From NCBI GenBank assembly GCA_000227505.4, contig AGIF02000001.1, forward strand, positions 2,376,035 to 2,440,034: a stretch of 64,000 bases of DNA, in the 5' to 3' direction. The DNA comes from a gamma proteobacterium HIMB55. Its GTDB lineage: Bacteria > Pseudomonadota > Gammaproteobacteria > Pseudomonadales > Halieaceae. A program made the translations under genes and the position numbers. Under the pieces are notes generated by a model that searched no databases, was not told the DNA's origin, and worked only from the letters and a program-made list of their open reading frames with translations. Below, one piece after another: positions 1 to 8,006 of the stretch (positions are counted from its first letter, which is position 1; every line of letters starts with the position of its first letter).

Positions 1-2
1 CA

Positions 3-1970
3 AACGATGTTGATTTGAATAACGTTCAACAAATTGAGGTTGTCAGAGGTGCATCGGCACTTCTTTACAGCAATGGTGCGAGCGGCGGCATCATCAACAT
101 TGTCGACAACACCATCGCGCGCAGTGATGTCGAGGAGGCCTCGGCCTATGTCGGTGCCGAATCACAGTCGGTAAACGATGGCAGTGGTTTCAGCGCAGGT
201 GCAAGAGGCAATGTCGGTGGCTTCAATCTCAGCTACGACTACAGCGAATTTGACGCCGATAGTTTTGATATTCCACGTGGCTCTATTATCCACGACGAGG
301 ACCACGAGGAAGAGCATGAAGAGCATGATGAAGATATGACCACGCTGGCTGATTCAGATTACGAGACCGAGGCACATCGGTTTGGTATCTCTCGAACCGG
401 CGACTGGGGTTACGTTGGTGCGTCATACCAAGAGTTAAGTTCCACATACGGCATCCCCTTCCACGGCGAGCATGGTGGACACGAAGAAGAGCATGAAGGC
501 GAGGAGCATGAAGGCGAGGACCACGAGGGTGAGGAGCACGAGGAGCACGGCGAGGAGCGTATTTTCTCGCAAACGGACTCCGAGATCTTAACGGTTGAAG
601 GTCAGCTCAATCTGAACGGAAACTTACTCAAGAACGTTAGGTTTAGCGTTCGGGATACTGATTACCTACTGAGCGAAAATCACGCTGAAGGCGAGGAGCA
701 TGAAGACGAGGAGCATGAAGACGAGGACCACGACGAGCATGGTCACTCTGAAGAGCCCACGTTTTTCAGCAACGAGTCCACTGAAGTCCAATTGGTCTTT
801 GAGCTAGGCACTGACGAGGAACCACGCAAAATCGTTGTTAATCACGTCAGCGAAGAGGTTGCCGTACTGGGTGAAGAAGCTTTCATGGAGCCTGTGGATT
901 CAACAGAGACAACCATTGGATTTTTTGCGGGCTTCAACACCGGTGGTTTCGATATTGATGTTGGCGCTCGATGGGACGACATCGAACGCGATGGCATCAT
1001 TCGTGAAATGCATCATGAAGAAGAGCATGAAGGCGAGCACGAAGAAGGTGAGGACCACGATGAAGGCGAACATCATGATGAGCACGGTGAGGAAGCGTTT
1101 GAACTAGAGCCCTTCACTTACAGTGACCAATCAGTAAGTGCAGCAGTGACTATTAGCCGTCAACTCAGCGACTCTCTCAACGCGTCGCTTAATCTTGGTG
1201 TGGTAAATCGCGCACCATCAGCGATGGAACTCTTCATGAACGGTGAACACCTCGCCGTCGCTCGCTACGAGCTCGGTGATGCCAACTTGGACAGTGAACG
1301 GTCCAACAACATTGACCTTGGTCTGAGTTATGCGACGGATGATTGGTTCGCCAACGTCTCGGTCTACCGAAACCGGGTCGATAACTACATCTATCTTCAA
1401 GATGAGATGGATGACGATCATGACCATGAAGAAGAACATGACGAGGACCACGAAGAAGATCATGAAGAGGGCCATGAGGAAGGCCACGATGAGCATGATC
1501 ATGAAGGGCTCTTAATGGCGAGCTACGTGCAGAACGACGCGACATTTAGTGGCTATGAAATCGAACTGGGTCGTCGCTTCGCGCTTGCCGGTGGTGAGCT
1601 CGAGGTCCGCTTACAACGCGACGAGGTAAATGCTGATTTCTCGGGTGGTGGTGATGTCCCACGTATTACCCCAGCCAGAAACGTACTGGCATTCGACTAC
1701 AGCCGTGGTATGACCAACGCCTTACTCGAAATCCAAGACACTGAGCGCCAGAGCGCTGTTGCCGATTTCGAGACAGCAACGGATGGCTTTACTTTGGTAA
1801 ATGCGCGCTTATCGCATAGCGTTGAACTGGGCGAGCGAGCAGTCCTCGTGATTAGCGCTTACGGAAGGAACCTCACCGATGAGGTGGCGCGTAACCATAC
1901 GTCCTTTGTTAAGAACGACGTGCCATTGGCTGGGAGAAACATCGGTATCCGAGCGCGTTTGTCGTTCTAA
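3..1970 (+). CDS. TonB-dependent outer-membrane receptor, His/Glu/Asp-rich, 5' end cut by window
   Basis: The frame is open from the first bases of the window, so the signal peptide, TonB box and first part of the plug lie outside it. The visible start is the end of a plug domain (VEVVRG-like segment, then LLYSNGASGGIINIVDN, about residues 5-32). The rest is a beta-barrel ending in a Phe-terminated strand (RARLSF). Five runs of His, Glu and Asp interrupt the barrel near bases 286-340, 466-555, 681-755, 1009-1094 and 1408-1507. Their spacing suits extracellular or periplasmic loops. ZnuD-type zinc receptors carry similar His-rich loops, so a zinc, copper or nickel (or metallophore) substrate is inferred, not shown. 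A strong terminator follows directly. The barrel fold is certain; the substrate is not. Confidence 0.9.
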   Translation, partial: NDVDLNNVQQIEVVRGASALLYSNGASGGIINIVDNTIARSDVEEASAYVGAESQSVNDGSGFSAGARGNVGGFNLSYDYSEFDADSFDIPRGSIIHDEDHEEEHEEHDEDMTTLADSDYETEAHRFGISRTGDWGYVGASYQELSSTYGIPFHGEHGGHEEEHEGEEHEGEDHEGEEHEEHGEERIFSQTDSEILTVEGQLNLNGNLLKNVRFSVRDTDYLLSENHAEGEEHEDEEHEDEDHDEHGHSEEPTFFSNESTEVQLVFELGTDEEPRKIVVNHVSEEVAVLGEEAFMEPVDSTETTIGFFAGFNTGGFDIDVGARWDDIERDGIIREMHHEEEHEGEHEEGEDHDEGEHHDEHGEEAFELEPFTYSDQSVSAAVTISRQLSDSLNASLNLGVVNRAPSAMELFMNGEHLAVARYELGDANLDSERSNNIDLGLSYATDDWFANVSVYRNRVDNYIYLQDEMDDDHDHEEEHDEDHEEDHEEGHEEGHDEHDHEGLLMASYVQNDATFSGYEIELGRRFALAGGELEVRLQRDEVNADFSGGGDVPRITPARNVLAFDYSRGMTNALLEIQDTERQSAVADFETATDGFTLVNARLSHSVELGERAVLVISAYGRNLTDEVARNHTSFVKNDVPLAGRNIGIRARLSF

Positions 1971-1991
1971 ATCAGCAACGCAAAACAGAAA

Positions 1992-2022
1992 GGGGTTACT
2001 GCTAGGCAGTAACCCCTTTTTT
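1992..2022 (+). terminator. Rho-independent terminator of the receptor gene
   Basis: A perfect 11-bp stem (1992-2002 with 2006-2016, loop TAG) is followed by six T residues at 2017-2022. It starts 22 bases after the receptor stop codon. Confidence 0.95.
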
Positions 2023-2052
2023 ATTGACTAGATGTAAGTGGGTTGTTGGCGC

Positions 2053-2436
2053 TTAAGCAGTCTTTTGACGCTCAAGCATTTCACCCATCTGTTTCCAGAC
2101 TGCATTCACTGCCTTTAGCGGACGAACCATCACTTTGAATTCAACGATCTGATCATTTTCAAAAGTGATCATGTCGACGCCATTAACAAATATGCCGTCC
2201 ACCATCACCGTGAACTCTAAAATCGCATGGTTGTCCTGAACAACCTCGCGCACGTACCGAAAGTCCTCCGAGAGCGCTTTGTTCGCTGCCCGTAAGTAGG
2301 CATACGTAATATCTCGACCCTCTTGTGGCGTGTGAACAACAGGCGATAAGAACACGCAGTCTGGATGTAAAAGATCAAACAGTGCATCCATGTCGCTTTG
2401 TTCCATCACATGATGCCAACGCTCTAAACCTTTCAT
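2053..2436 (-). CDS. NTF2-like / SnoaL-like domain protein
   Basis: This 127-residue soluble protein has the layout of the NTF2/SnoaL cone fold: N-terminal helices (LERWHHVMEQSDMDALFDLL), then a strand with HPDCVFLSPVV, and later strands ending in a long C-terminal helix. Conserved-looking features are the HPD and the ending FENDQIVEFKVMVRP, typical of SnoaL-like proteins of unknown substrate. There is no signal peptide. It stands alone, convergent to the receptor gene and sharing the terminator region. Members act as small isomerases, cyclases or ligand-binding proteins; nothing here shows which. Confidence 0.75.
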   Translation of the reverse strand: MKGLERWHHVMEQSDMDALFDLLHPDCVFLSPVVHTPQEGRDITYAYLRAANKALSEDFRYVREVVQDNHAILEFTVMVDGIFVNGVDMITFENDQIVEFKVMVRPLKAVNAVWKQMGEMLERQKTA

Positions 2437-2488
2437 TAAGTACCCCTTTTTTGTTTTCGTTGTTATTTTTAGTCCGGTTTTACGCAGA

Positions 2489-2827
2489 TTAAATCTGGGA
2501 CTGCGCGGATTCGTAGTCTCGTTCAGCTTTTTTACGCGCTTCGTACGCTGCTTGTCCTCGCAGTTTATTGGATGACTTCACTCGTAAATCTCGACGCCGC
2601 TTTTGCGCAGAAGCGAGCTGTTCAGCAAAGAACTTTGGTTGATACTCGCCATCAAGCAACGCTTCGATCAAGGCAATATCAATCCCTAGACGATACGCAA
2701 TTCGACTCGGACGTATGCGGTTTGCGTGGAACTCCGCCACCAGGCGAATCTGTTTCGCTTCCGTAAGCAAACACTCCTTGGAGTATCCCAGAGGAGGGTT
2801 GGGCGCTCGTTTGTTGTCGTTTGTCAT
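2489..2827 (-). CDS. Hypothetical basic protein with a helix-turn-helix-like segment
   Basis: I do not recognise this 112-residue protein. The first third holds a helix-turn-helix-like stretch (RIRPSRIAYRLGIDIALIEALL, about residues 38-59). The last third is highly basic and helical, rich in Lys, Arg and Ala, which suggests nucleic-acid binding. An ATG at 2827 is preferred over the GTG directly before it; an AGGA lies about 11 bases upstream. It is divergent from the phosphodiesterase gene at 2967 and 50 bases downstream of the NTF2-like gene. Its codon use is like that of its neighbours, which favours a real gene. A regulator role is a guess. Confidence 0.55.
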   Translation of the reverse strand: MTNDNKRAPNPPLGYSKECLLTEAKQIRLVAEFHANRIRPSRIAYRLGIDIALIEALLDGEYQPKFFAEQLASAQKRRRDLRVKSSNKLRGQAAYEARKKAERDYESAQSQI

Positions 2828-2966
2828 CACTGCGTAAAAGTCCTGTGAGAGAAATGACGGCTAGGGAATGGGAGTATTGCAGACTAATTGTTTTTGAAGA
2901 ACAAAATTTGTCTGGTTCTGAGAGAATCTGCACCATGAATAAAAAATAATATCTTAAGGGGGCGCA

Positions 2967-3914
2967 ATGGCACCGCTTCATGCAAAGCCGGCCATCATTG
3001 CACATAGAGGGGCGTGCGGTTACTTACCTGAACATACGCTTCAAGGCGTAGAGCTCGCTCATCAGCAAGGTGCGCATTTTATCGAACAAGACGTTGTTCT
3101 CACCAAAGACGGTGTTCCTATCGTCCTTCACGATATAACACTTGAGCTCACTACCAATGTTTCGAGCCGGTATCCCGAGCGCCGACGCAGTGATGGGAGG
3201 TTTTACTGCAGTGACTTTGTGCTCGATGAAATCAAGACGCTCACTGCGCACGGGCGGACGGATGAAAAGGGAAATCAGGTATTTCCGGAACGGCATTCCG
3301 GTCCGTTCGATGGTTTTGAGGTCCCAACGCTGGCCGAAGAATTGGCCTTGATAGATAACTTAAATGCTAATGGGGATCATGACGCGGGCGTCTATATCGA
3401 GCTGAAGCAACCCGAATACCACGAGCGTATTGGTGTTGATCTTTTCACTGCGGTCTTTGATGTGCTCAAACATTTCAATCGGCTAAACGACCCATTGAAC
3501 ACCGTCATTCAGTGTTTTGACCCTGAGACACTCAAGCGCTTCAAGGCTCACGACGGCTTTTCGAGTACCTTGATTCAACTGGTTTGTGAAGGGATGCCTT
3601 CTGACATAAGGGGCGATTTTGATTACATGCAGACCCCTGCGGGTGTCGAAGAAATAGCCTCTTATGCGGATGGAATAGGGCCACACGTTCCTTTGCTCTT
3701 TGACGGCGAGGGCGGGCCCAGCGATATGGTCACTACCGCAAAAAACTTAGGTCTTTTTTTGCACCCTTTCACGCTACGGGCAGATTCGCCCAGCCTTGAG
3801 GGTGTAAACTTTAGACAACTACATAAAAAACTATTTATCGACCTCGGGGTCGATGGCGCATTCACAGACTTCTCAGATAAAACGCGTGACCTAATACGAG
3901 AGTTGGAGATTTAA
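2967..3914 (+). CDS. Glycerophosphodiester phosphodiesterase (GlpQ type, no signal peptide)
   Basis: Hydrolyses glycerophosphodiesters to sn-glycerol 3-phosphate and an alcohol. The GDPD signature is complete: His13-Arg14 in IIAHRGACGYLPEHTL, Glu40 and Asp42 in FIEQDVVL, and His55 in VPIVLHD. At 315 residues it has the length of the periplasmic GlpQ group rather than short UgpQ. It nevertheless begins directly with the catalytic domain after a good AAGGGGG site (2956-2962), so it should be cytoplasmic. pyk starts five bases after its stop, so the two are probably co-transcribed. Confidence 0.9.
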   Translation: MAPLHAKPAIIAHRGACGYLPEHTLQGVELAHQQGAHFIEQDVVLTKDGVPIVLHDITLELTTNVSSRYPERRRSDGRFYCSDFVLDEIKTLTAHGRTDEKGNQVFPERHSGPFDGFEVPTLAEELALIDNLNANGDHDAGVYIELKQPEYHERIGVDLFTAVFDVLKHFNRLNDPLNTVIQCFDPETLKRFKAHDGFSSTLIQLVCEGMPSDIRGDFDYMQTPAGVEEIASYADGIGPHVPLLFDGEGGPSDMVTTAKNLGLFLHPFTLRADSPSLEGVNFRQLHKKLFIDLGVDGAFTDFSDKTRDLIRELEI

Positions 3915-3919
3915 ATACC

Positions 3920-5377
3920 GTGCCACAAGACGCTGCCCGCGTGCATCGCAGAACAAAAATCGTTGCCACAGTTGGACCTGGTAGTGATGGGGAGGACATT
4001 ATCGGCCGGCTGATTGCCGCTGGTGTCGATGTCTTTCGATTAAATTTTAGCCACGGCTCACCCGAGCACCATCAACGCGTTGCCAATCGCATTCGAAAAC
4101 AAGCCCGCCATCACAATCGATACGTCGGTGTACTAGCCGACCTACAGGGACCTAAGATTCGCATAGCGGGGTTCCGCGACGGTCCTGTCATGCTCACCGC
4201 GGGTGACGCATTTGACCTAAGTCTCAGCAAGGGGCCGGATGACGGCGATAGTTCCTGTGTGGGCATCGAGTACAAGGACCTCCCCAAGAGCCTTGTCGTG
4301 GACGATATTCTCCTACTAGACGACGGCAAGGTGCGCTTGCGCGTCGATAGTGTCTCCGAGACCACAGTTAGCTGCACGGTTGTCGTGGGCGGCAAATTGA
4401 GCTCCCGAAAAGGTGTGAACAAACTTGGAGGCGGGATCGCAGCGCCAGCGCTAACCGACAAAGACAAGGCCGACATCAAAAGTATGGAGGCTATCCAGCC
4501 CGACTTTGTCGCAGTCTCCTTCGTCGCCTCAGTAAGCGATATCGACGAGGCGAGAGATCTACTTAACGAGGTAAACGTTAACGCTGCGATTATCGCCAAG
4601 ATCGAGCGCGCAGAGGTCGTTGCTGAAAGCGCATTGCTCGACGACATCATCGATGCCTGTGAAGGGGTCATGGTGGCACGGGGTGACCTGGGTATTGAGG
4701 TGGGTGACGCGCAACTCATCGGTATTCAAAAGGACTTGATCTCGCGAACACGGAAGCGCGATCGCATGGTCATTACGGCCACGCAAATGATGGAGTCCAT
4801 GATTGAAAACTCGATGCCGACGCGTGCTGAGGTGTTTGATGTTGCGAATGCGGTACTCGATGGTACGGACGCCGTAATGCTTTCGGCGGAAACCGCTGTG
4901 GGCTCTTATCCCGTTGAAGTCGTCAGAGCAATGGCCAGCGCCGCAATAGGAGCGGAGCGACATCCAGTAGCCAGAACTTCGCGGTATCGACAAGACCGTG
5001 AGTTTCGAACACCGCAAGAGACGATTGCCCTGTCAGCAATGTATGGCGCCAACCATTTCCCGGGAGTCGCGGGCCTTGCGTCGCATACTGAAACGGGCAG
5101 TACACCTATGCTCATGTCGCGACTTAGCTCGGGCTTACCCATTTTCGCCTTGAGTCGAAATCCAGAGACACTTCAACGGCTAGCACTTTGTCGAGGCGTT
5201 ATCCCGCTCTATTTCGATGTAAGTGCCTTCGATAGTCGCGACGTTGAAGCCCGAACGATGGAGTTTCTGAGTGACGCAGGCTTCGTTTCGAAGGGCGACT
5301 ACATATTGATGACTAATGGGACCCGTGTCGGGCAGGCGGGCGGCACTGACTCTATCAAGTTACTTTCTATCGGCTGA
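3920..5377 (+). CDS. pyk: Pyruvate kinase
   Basis: Catalyses phosphoenolpyruvate + ADP to pyruvate + ATP, the last step of glycolysis. The N-terminal barrel shows TKIVATVGPGS, FRLNFSHGSPEHH (phosphate and substrate residues) and ADLQGPKIRI. The central part has the catalytic-lysine segment AAIIAKIERAEVV, ARGDLGIEVG and ITATQMMESM. The C-terminal domain ends in a typical MTNGTRVGQAGGTDSIKLL strand. 485 residues is normal for the bacterial PykA type. The start is GTG at 3920, five bases after the phosphodiesterase gene. The stop codon lies inside an 11-base tandem duplication (5368-5378 and 5379-5389). Confidence 0.97.
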   Translation: MPQDAARVHRRTKIVATVGPGSDGEDIIGRLIAAGVDVFRLNFSHGSPEHHQRVANRIRKQARHHNRYVGVLADLQGPKIRIAGFRDGPVMLTAGDAFDLSLSKGPDDGDSSCVGIEYKDLPKSLVVDDILLLDDGKVRLRVDSVSETTVSCTVVVGGKLSSRKGVNKLGGGIAAPALTDKDKADIKSMEAIQPDFVAVSFVASVSDIDEARDLLNEVNVNAAIIAKIERAEVVAESALLDDIIDACEGVMVARGDLGIEVGDAQLIGIQKDLISRTRKRDRMVITATQMMESMIENSMPTRAEVFDVANAVLDGTDAVMLSAETAVGSYPVEVVRAMASAAIGAERHPVARTSRYRQDREFRTPQETIALSAMYGANHFPGVAGLASHTETGSTPMLMSRLSSGLPIFALSRNPETLQRLALCRGVIPLYFDVSAFDSRDVEARTMEFLSDAGFVSKGDYILMTNGTRVGQAGGTDSIKLLSIG

Positions 5378-5512
5378 CTATCGGCTGACTCCTGGTTAGC
5401 TTTTTAGGACGCCGACGGTTGCGATTATCGAGTAAGCCGGGTTTTCTCCTTCACCACAGCACCTGAACCAAAACCACATGAGGGTGACAAAAATACGCGC
5501 TGTGCCTGATCG

Positions 5513-5554
5513 GTCCTCTGCTGGTGAACGTCACAACGTTCTGGGACAGAGGAC
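5513..5554 (+). other. Nested perfect stem-loop, possible structured RNA
   Basis: An outer 8-bp perfect stem GTCCTCTG/CAGAGGAC (5513-5520 with 5547-5554) encloses a symmetric 5x5 internal loop. An inner 6-bp perfect stem GAACGT/ACGTTC (5526-5531 with 5536-5541) has the four-base loop CACA. No T-run follows, so it is not a simple terminator. No known RNA family was recognised. Confidence 0.45.
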
Positions 5555-5606
5555 TAGTGCGTGAATGCCCCATCAAACATCTGTAAATCGGTAAATGTTG
5601 GCTGAA

Positions 5607-5636
5607 TTGTCACCGCAATGAAATGTTCATTAGACT
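5607..5636 (+). promoter_or_regulatory. Possible sigma-70 promoter of the cold-shock gene
   Basis: TTGTCA (5607-5612), an 18-base spacer and TAGACT (5631-5636). Transcription from here would give a leader of about 120 bases before csp, the long 5' leader usual for CspA-type genes. The match is moderate. Confidence 0.35.
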
Positions 5637-5762
5637 GAGGTGAGTGATAGGCCTATAGTGGTCACTCGCTTACGTTGCGTTGATGTTGCGCTTGCCGCTC
5701 AGCCCACCTCTGCGAACAAGTGCAATTGCGCAAAACATTTTTTTAGTAATAGGTAAATTAGT

Positions 5763-5969
5763 ATGTCTACAGTTACAGGTACCGTTAAGTGGTTCAATGA
5801 AACCAAAGGCTTCGGTTTTATTGAGCAAGAAGGCGGACCCGACGTGTTCGTTCACTTCAGTGCGATTCAAGGCGATGGCTTCAAAACCCTCGCTGATGGC
5901 CAAAAAGTTGAGTTCACAGTCACAGCTGGCCAAAAAGGACCTCAAGCCGAGAACGTTGTTCCGGTCTAA
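5763..5969 (+). CDS. Cold-shock protein, CspA family
   Basis: A 68-residue single cold-shock domain that binds single-stranded RNA or DNA and acts as an RNA chaperone. Both ribonucleoprotein motifs are present: KGFGFI (RNP1) and VFVHFSAI (RNP2), after the usual [12 protein letters not shown] start. It ends [10 protein letters not shown], typical of the family. It stands alone, with a long A/T-rich leader and a strong terminator 20 bases downstream. Whether it is cold-induced or constitutive cannot be told from the sequence. Confidence 0.96.
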   Translation: MSTVTGTVKWFNETKGFGFIEQEGGPDVFVHFSAIQGDGFKTLADGQKVEFTVTAGQKGPQAENVVPV

Positions 5970-5990
5970 GTTTTTCTTTCCCGCATAAAA

Positions 5991-6013
5991 AAAGCCGCCC
6001 TTGGGCGGCTTTT
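5991..6013. terminator. Bidirectional terminator between csp and the TonB operon
   Basis: AGCCGCCC pairs with GGGCGGCT (5993-6000 and 6003-6010), flanked by an A-run on the left and a T-run on the right. It can serve csp on the plus strand and the TPR gene ending at 6033 on the minus strand. Confidence 0.93.
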
Positions 6014-6032
6014 TCATGTCTGGAACAGTAAA

Positions 6033-7382
6033 TTAACCCAGTTCCTTAGCGATCTCAGCAAGACGCTTCTCTTCGCTGTTGATGTACTTGAGCCATTGCT
6101 GAGCAAACGCCTTCGCACGCTTATCTTTGGCAGCCTCACGGAACGCTTTGCGCGCTGAGTTAAACTCACCCAAATTGAAGTACGCCATACCAAGCGCCAA
6201 ACGAGCCTGATCTGTGCGCTTCACGCCGCCACGCTTAAGGCCTTTGTTAAGCGCAGTAACAGCCTCTTTGTTCTTATCAACATCGAGATACACGCTGCCA
6301 AGACGCGCATACAGCTCGCCTTTCTCTGACTTCGCTGCGGCCTTCTCAAGCATGGGTAAACTTTTATTAACCTCTTGCGCCTGACGCCAAGCCACGCCTG
6401 CAAGTTCGTAGTTTTTAGACTCGTCTTCAACGATCTCGTCCTTGAAACCTTTCTCGAGAGTCTTCGCCGCTGGGTAAGGCACCTCAGCGTTGAGATAGAG
6501 CTGCGACAGCAGTACAAGATCCTGACTCTTATCGAGCAGATTCTGCTCGTAAGTTGCTTCGAGCATCGCTAGCTGACGTGCCTCATCCTTCTGCTCACCG
6601 TAGAGGTGTGAGGCCTGCACCCAGTACTGCTTTTTAGGGTAGTACATAATCAGAATTTCGAGGATCTCGAGCGCTTCAGCGAAGTTATCTCGATCAAAGT
6701 GGATAAACCGCGCAAGGTTGTACCACTGCTCTTTGGGGAGCTTGCCTGCAGATTCTTCTCGATCAATAGCAATCTGAATATTTTCGAGACTGCGATCGTA
6801 GTCTTTGAGCTGGAAGTAGCCATTCGCCAGCAGCACATAAGCGTTAGTATTAGGAATCTCGGTCACCGCCATCCACTGGTTCAAGGTGTCGATACCCTTC
6901 TGCCAGTTTTCCTGAAGGAAATGCAGCTGCGCGATCGTAAACAAGGTGCCCACTTCTAAGGCCACCGGAATTTGCGGACGCTGATCGATCACCTTCTGGT
7001 AATAGTTCAAGGCGCCCTTGTAGTCTTCAACGGCATATCGCAAAAATGCATAAGTGTTGTAGACATTTGCAAGCTCGTAGGCGTTCAGCTTGCTCTTTTT
7101 GCTCGTCGCGTCGAGCATCTCATTGAGAATCTCCTCCGCGGCCGCGTAGTCCTTTGCCTCAGCAAAGGTCTGAGCCTCAGCGAGCTTCTCATAAATATTA
7201 TTTCGAAGTGCAGGTGTTTTACGCGTCTTCTCTTTCTTCTTTGCGCCGCTTTCCTGCGCCGCGACATCAGAAATCACTGATACAACGCCTGCGCGATCAA
7301 GTGCTACGGTGGCACCCAACACGAGCGTCGCCATGCACGTCGCGGAAATAAGACGGCTGATACGTGAAGCGAATCCGGTCAT
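6033..7382 (-). CDS. TPR-repeat protein of the TonB2-type operon
   Basis: A 449-residue protein with an N-terminal hydrophobic segment (about residues 12-30) that looks like a signal peptide or anchor. A short Lys-rich stretch follows, then many tetratricopeptide repeats from about residue 60 to the end (patterns such as YKGALNYYQKVI, YAAAEEILNEML, FNSARKAFREAA). It is the last gene of the operon and its ATG overlaps the TonB stop by one base (TAATG). In vibrios a TPR protein closes the TonB2 cluster and helps the system work. The same accessory, probably periplasmic role is inferred here. Confidence 0.85.
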   Translation of the reverse strand: MTGFASRISRLISATCMATLVLGATVALDRAGVVSVISDVAAQESGAKKKEKTRKTPALRNNIYEKLAEAQTFAEAKDYAAAEEILNEMLDATSKKSKLNAYELANVYNTYAFLRYAVEDYKGALNYYQKVIDQRPQIPVALEVGTLFTIAQLHFLQENWQKGIDTLNQWMAVTEIPNTNAYVLLANGYFQLKDYDRSLENIQIAIDREESAGKLPKEQWYNLARFIHFDRDNFAEALEILEILIMYYPKKQYWVQASHLYGEQKDEARQLAMLEATYEQNLLDKSQDLVLLSQLYLNAEVPYPAAKTLEKGFKDEIVEDESKNYELAGVAWRQAQEVNKSLPMLEKAAAKSEKGELYARLGSVYLDVDKNKEAVTALNKGLKRGGVKRTDQARLALGMAYFNLGEFNSARKAFREAAKDKRAKAFAQQWLKYINSEEKRLAEIAKELG

Positions 7383-8002
7383 TATCGTCGTCCTCCTTCA
7401 AGCTCGTAAGTAAATTTGTTCCTGACGCCCGCTACCTCAATGGCCTGACCGTCAACAACCCTCGGCTTGTACTTAAATTTGAGCGCTGCTTTGATCGACG
7501 CACGCTCAAAAATGCCTTTGGGCGAACAATCGGTCTCATTTTCGATATAAGGATCACGGATTGCTCCAGTGGTCGTCACTGTGTAAGTCACAATGCACGT
7601 GCCGGAGATACCGCGAGTTTGAGCGCGACGTGGATAAATTGGCGCAACCTTAACGATAGGAAGGTATTCACCATCGCCTGATGAGAGACCCGACGCATTG
7701 ATACTCACGTTCATAGCGACCGTTGGTGCCATGTTCGCCGAGTTCATATCAACATCCATATCGAAGTCGAGTGGCTCCATATCGGGTGGCGGCTCATCCG
7801 GATCTTCGACTTTCTCAGGAAGTACTTCCTTTAAGTTAGTCTCGATGACTTTGTCAGGAACAACGATGTCTGCGATTTTGCGCGTTTTGACATCCTCTTG
7901 CTCAAACTGAGTATCAATAAGGCTCTGCATTAAGTAGAACAGTCCTAAAGCGATGGGGACCGCTGCGACTGCTCCAATAATTGATCGTAATGTCGCTGGC
8001 AT
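7382..8002 (-). CDS. TonB-family energy transducer (TonB2 type)
   Basis: Carries energy from the ExbB/ExbD complex in the inner membrane to outer-membrane receptors. It has an N-terminal membrane helix (about residues 8-26, IIGAVAAVPIALGLFYLM). A short acidic linker with few prolines follows (EDPDEPPPDMEPLDFDMDVD). The C-terminal TonB domain is present (IVKVAPIYPRRAQTRGISGTCIVTYTV to the end). The Ser-x3-His motif of classical TonB is not seen in its helix, as in the shorter TonB2 group. It lies directly after two exbD genes and before the TPR gene, so it belongs to that complex. Confidence 0.9.
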   Translation of the reverse strand: MPATLRSIIGAVAAVPIALGLFYLMQSLIDTQFEQEDVKTRKIADIVVPDKVIETNLKEVLPEKVEDPDEPPPDMEPLDFDMDVDMNSANMAPTVAMNVSINASGLSSGDGEYLPIVKVAPIYPRRAQTRGISGTCIVTYTVTTTGAIRDPYIENETDCSPKGIFERASIKAALKFKYKPRVVDGQAIEVAGVRNKFTYELEGGRR

Positions 8003-8006
8003 TTTA

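Larger units (their letters stand above)
5378..5762. other. Gene-free interval between pyk and csp
   Basis: This 385-base stretch has no credible reading frame. It holds the second copy of a TATCGGCTGAC duplication (5379-5389), a nested hairpin at 5513-5554, a possible promoter at 5607-5636 and the leader of the cold-shock gene. A short inverted pair GAGTGA/TCACTC (5642-5647 and 5662-5667) sits just after the predicted transcription start. No T-run terminator for pyk was found. Confidence 0.7.

Noticed and set aside
900-1545. Antisense frames across the His-rich parts of the first receptor
   Set aside because: They mirror the low-complexity codons of the receptor (runs of Met/Phe/Val on the other strand) and carry no domain. 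The repeats themselves code for protein and are not a CRISPR array, as spacing and units are irregular.
5680-5988. Longer plus-strand frame over csp in another register
   Set aside because: csp in its own register is an unmistakable cold-shock domain; the other frame is a shadow.
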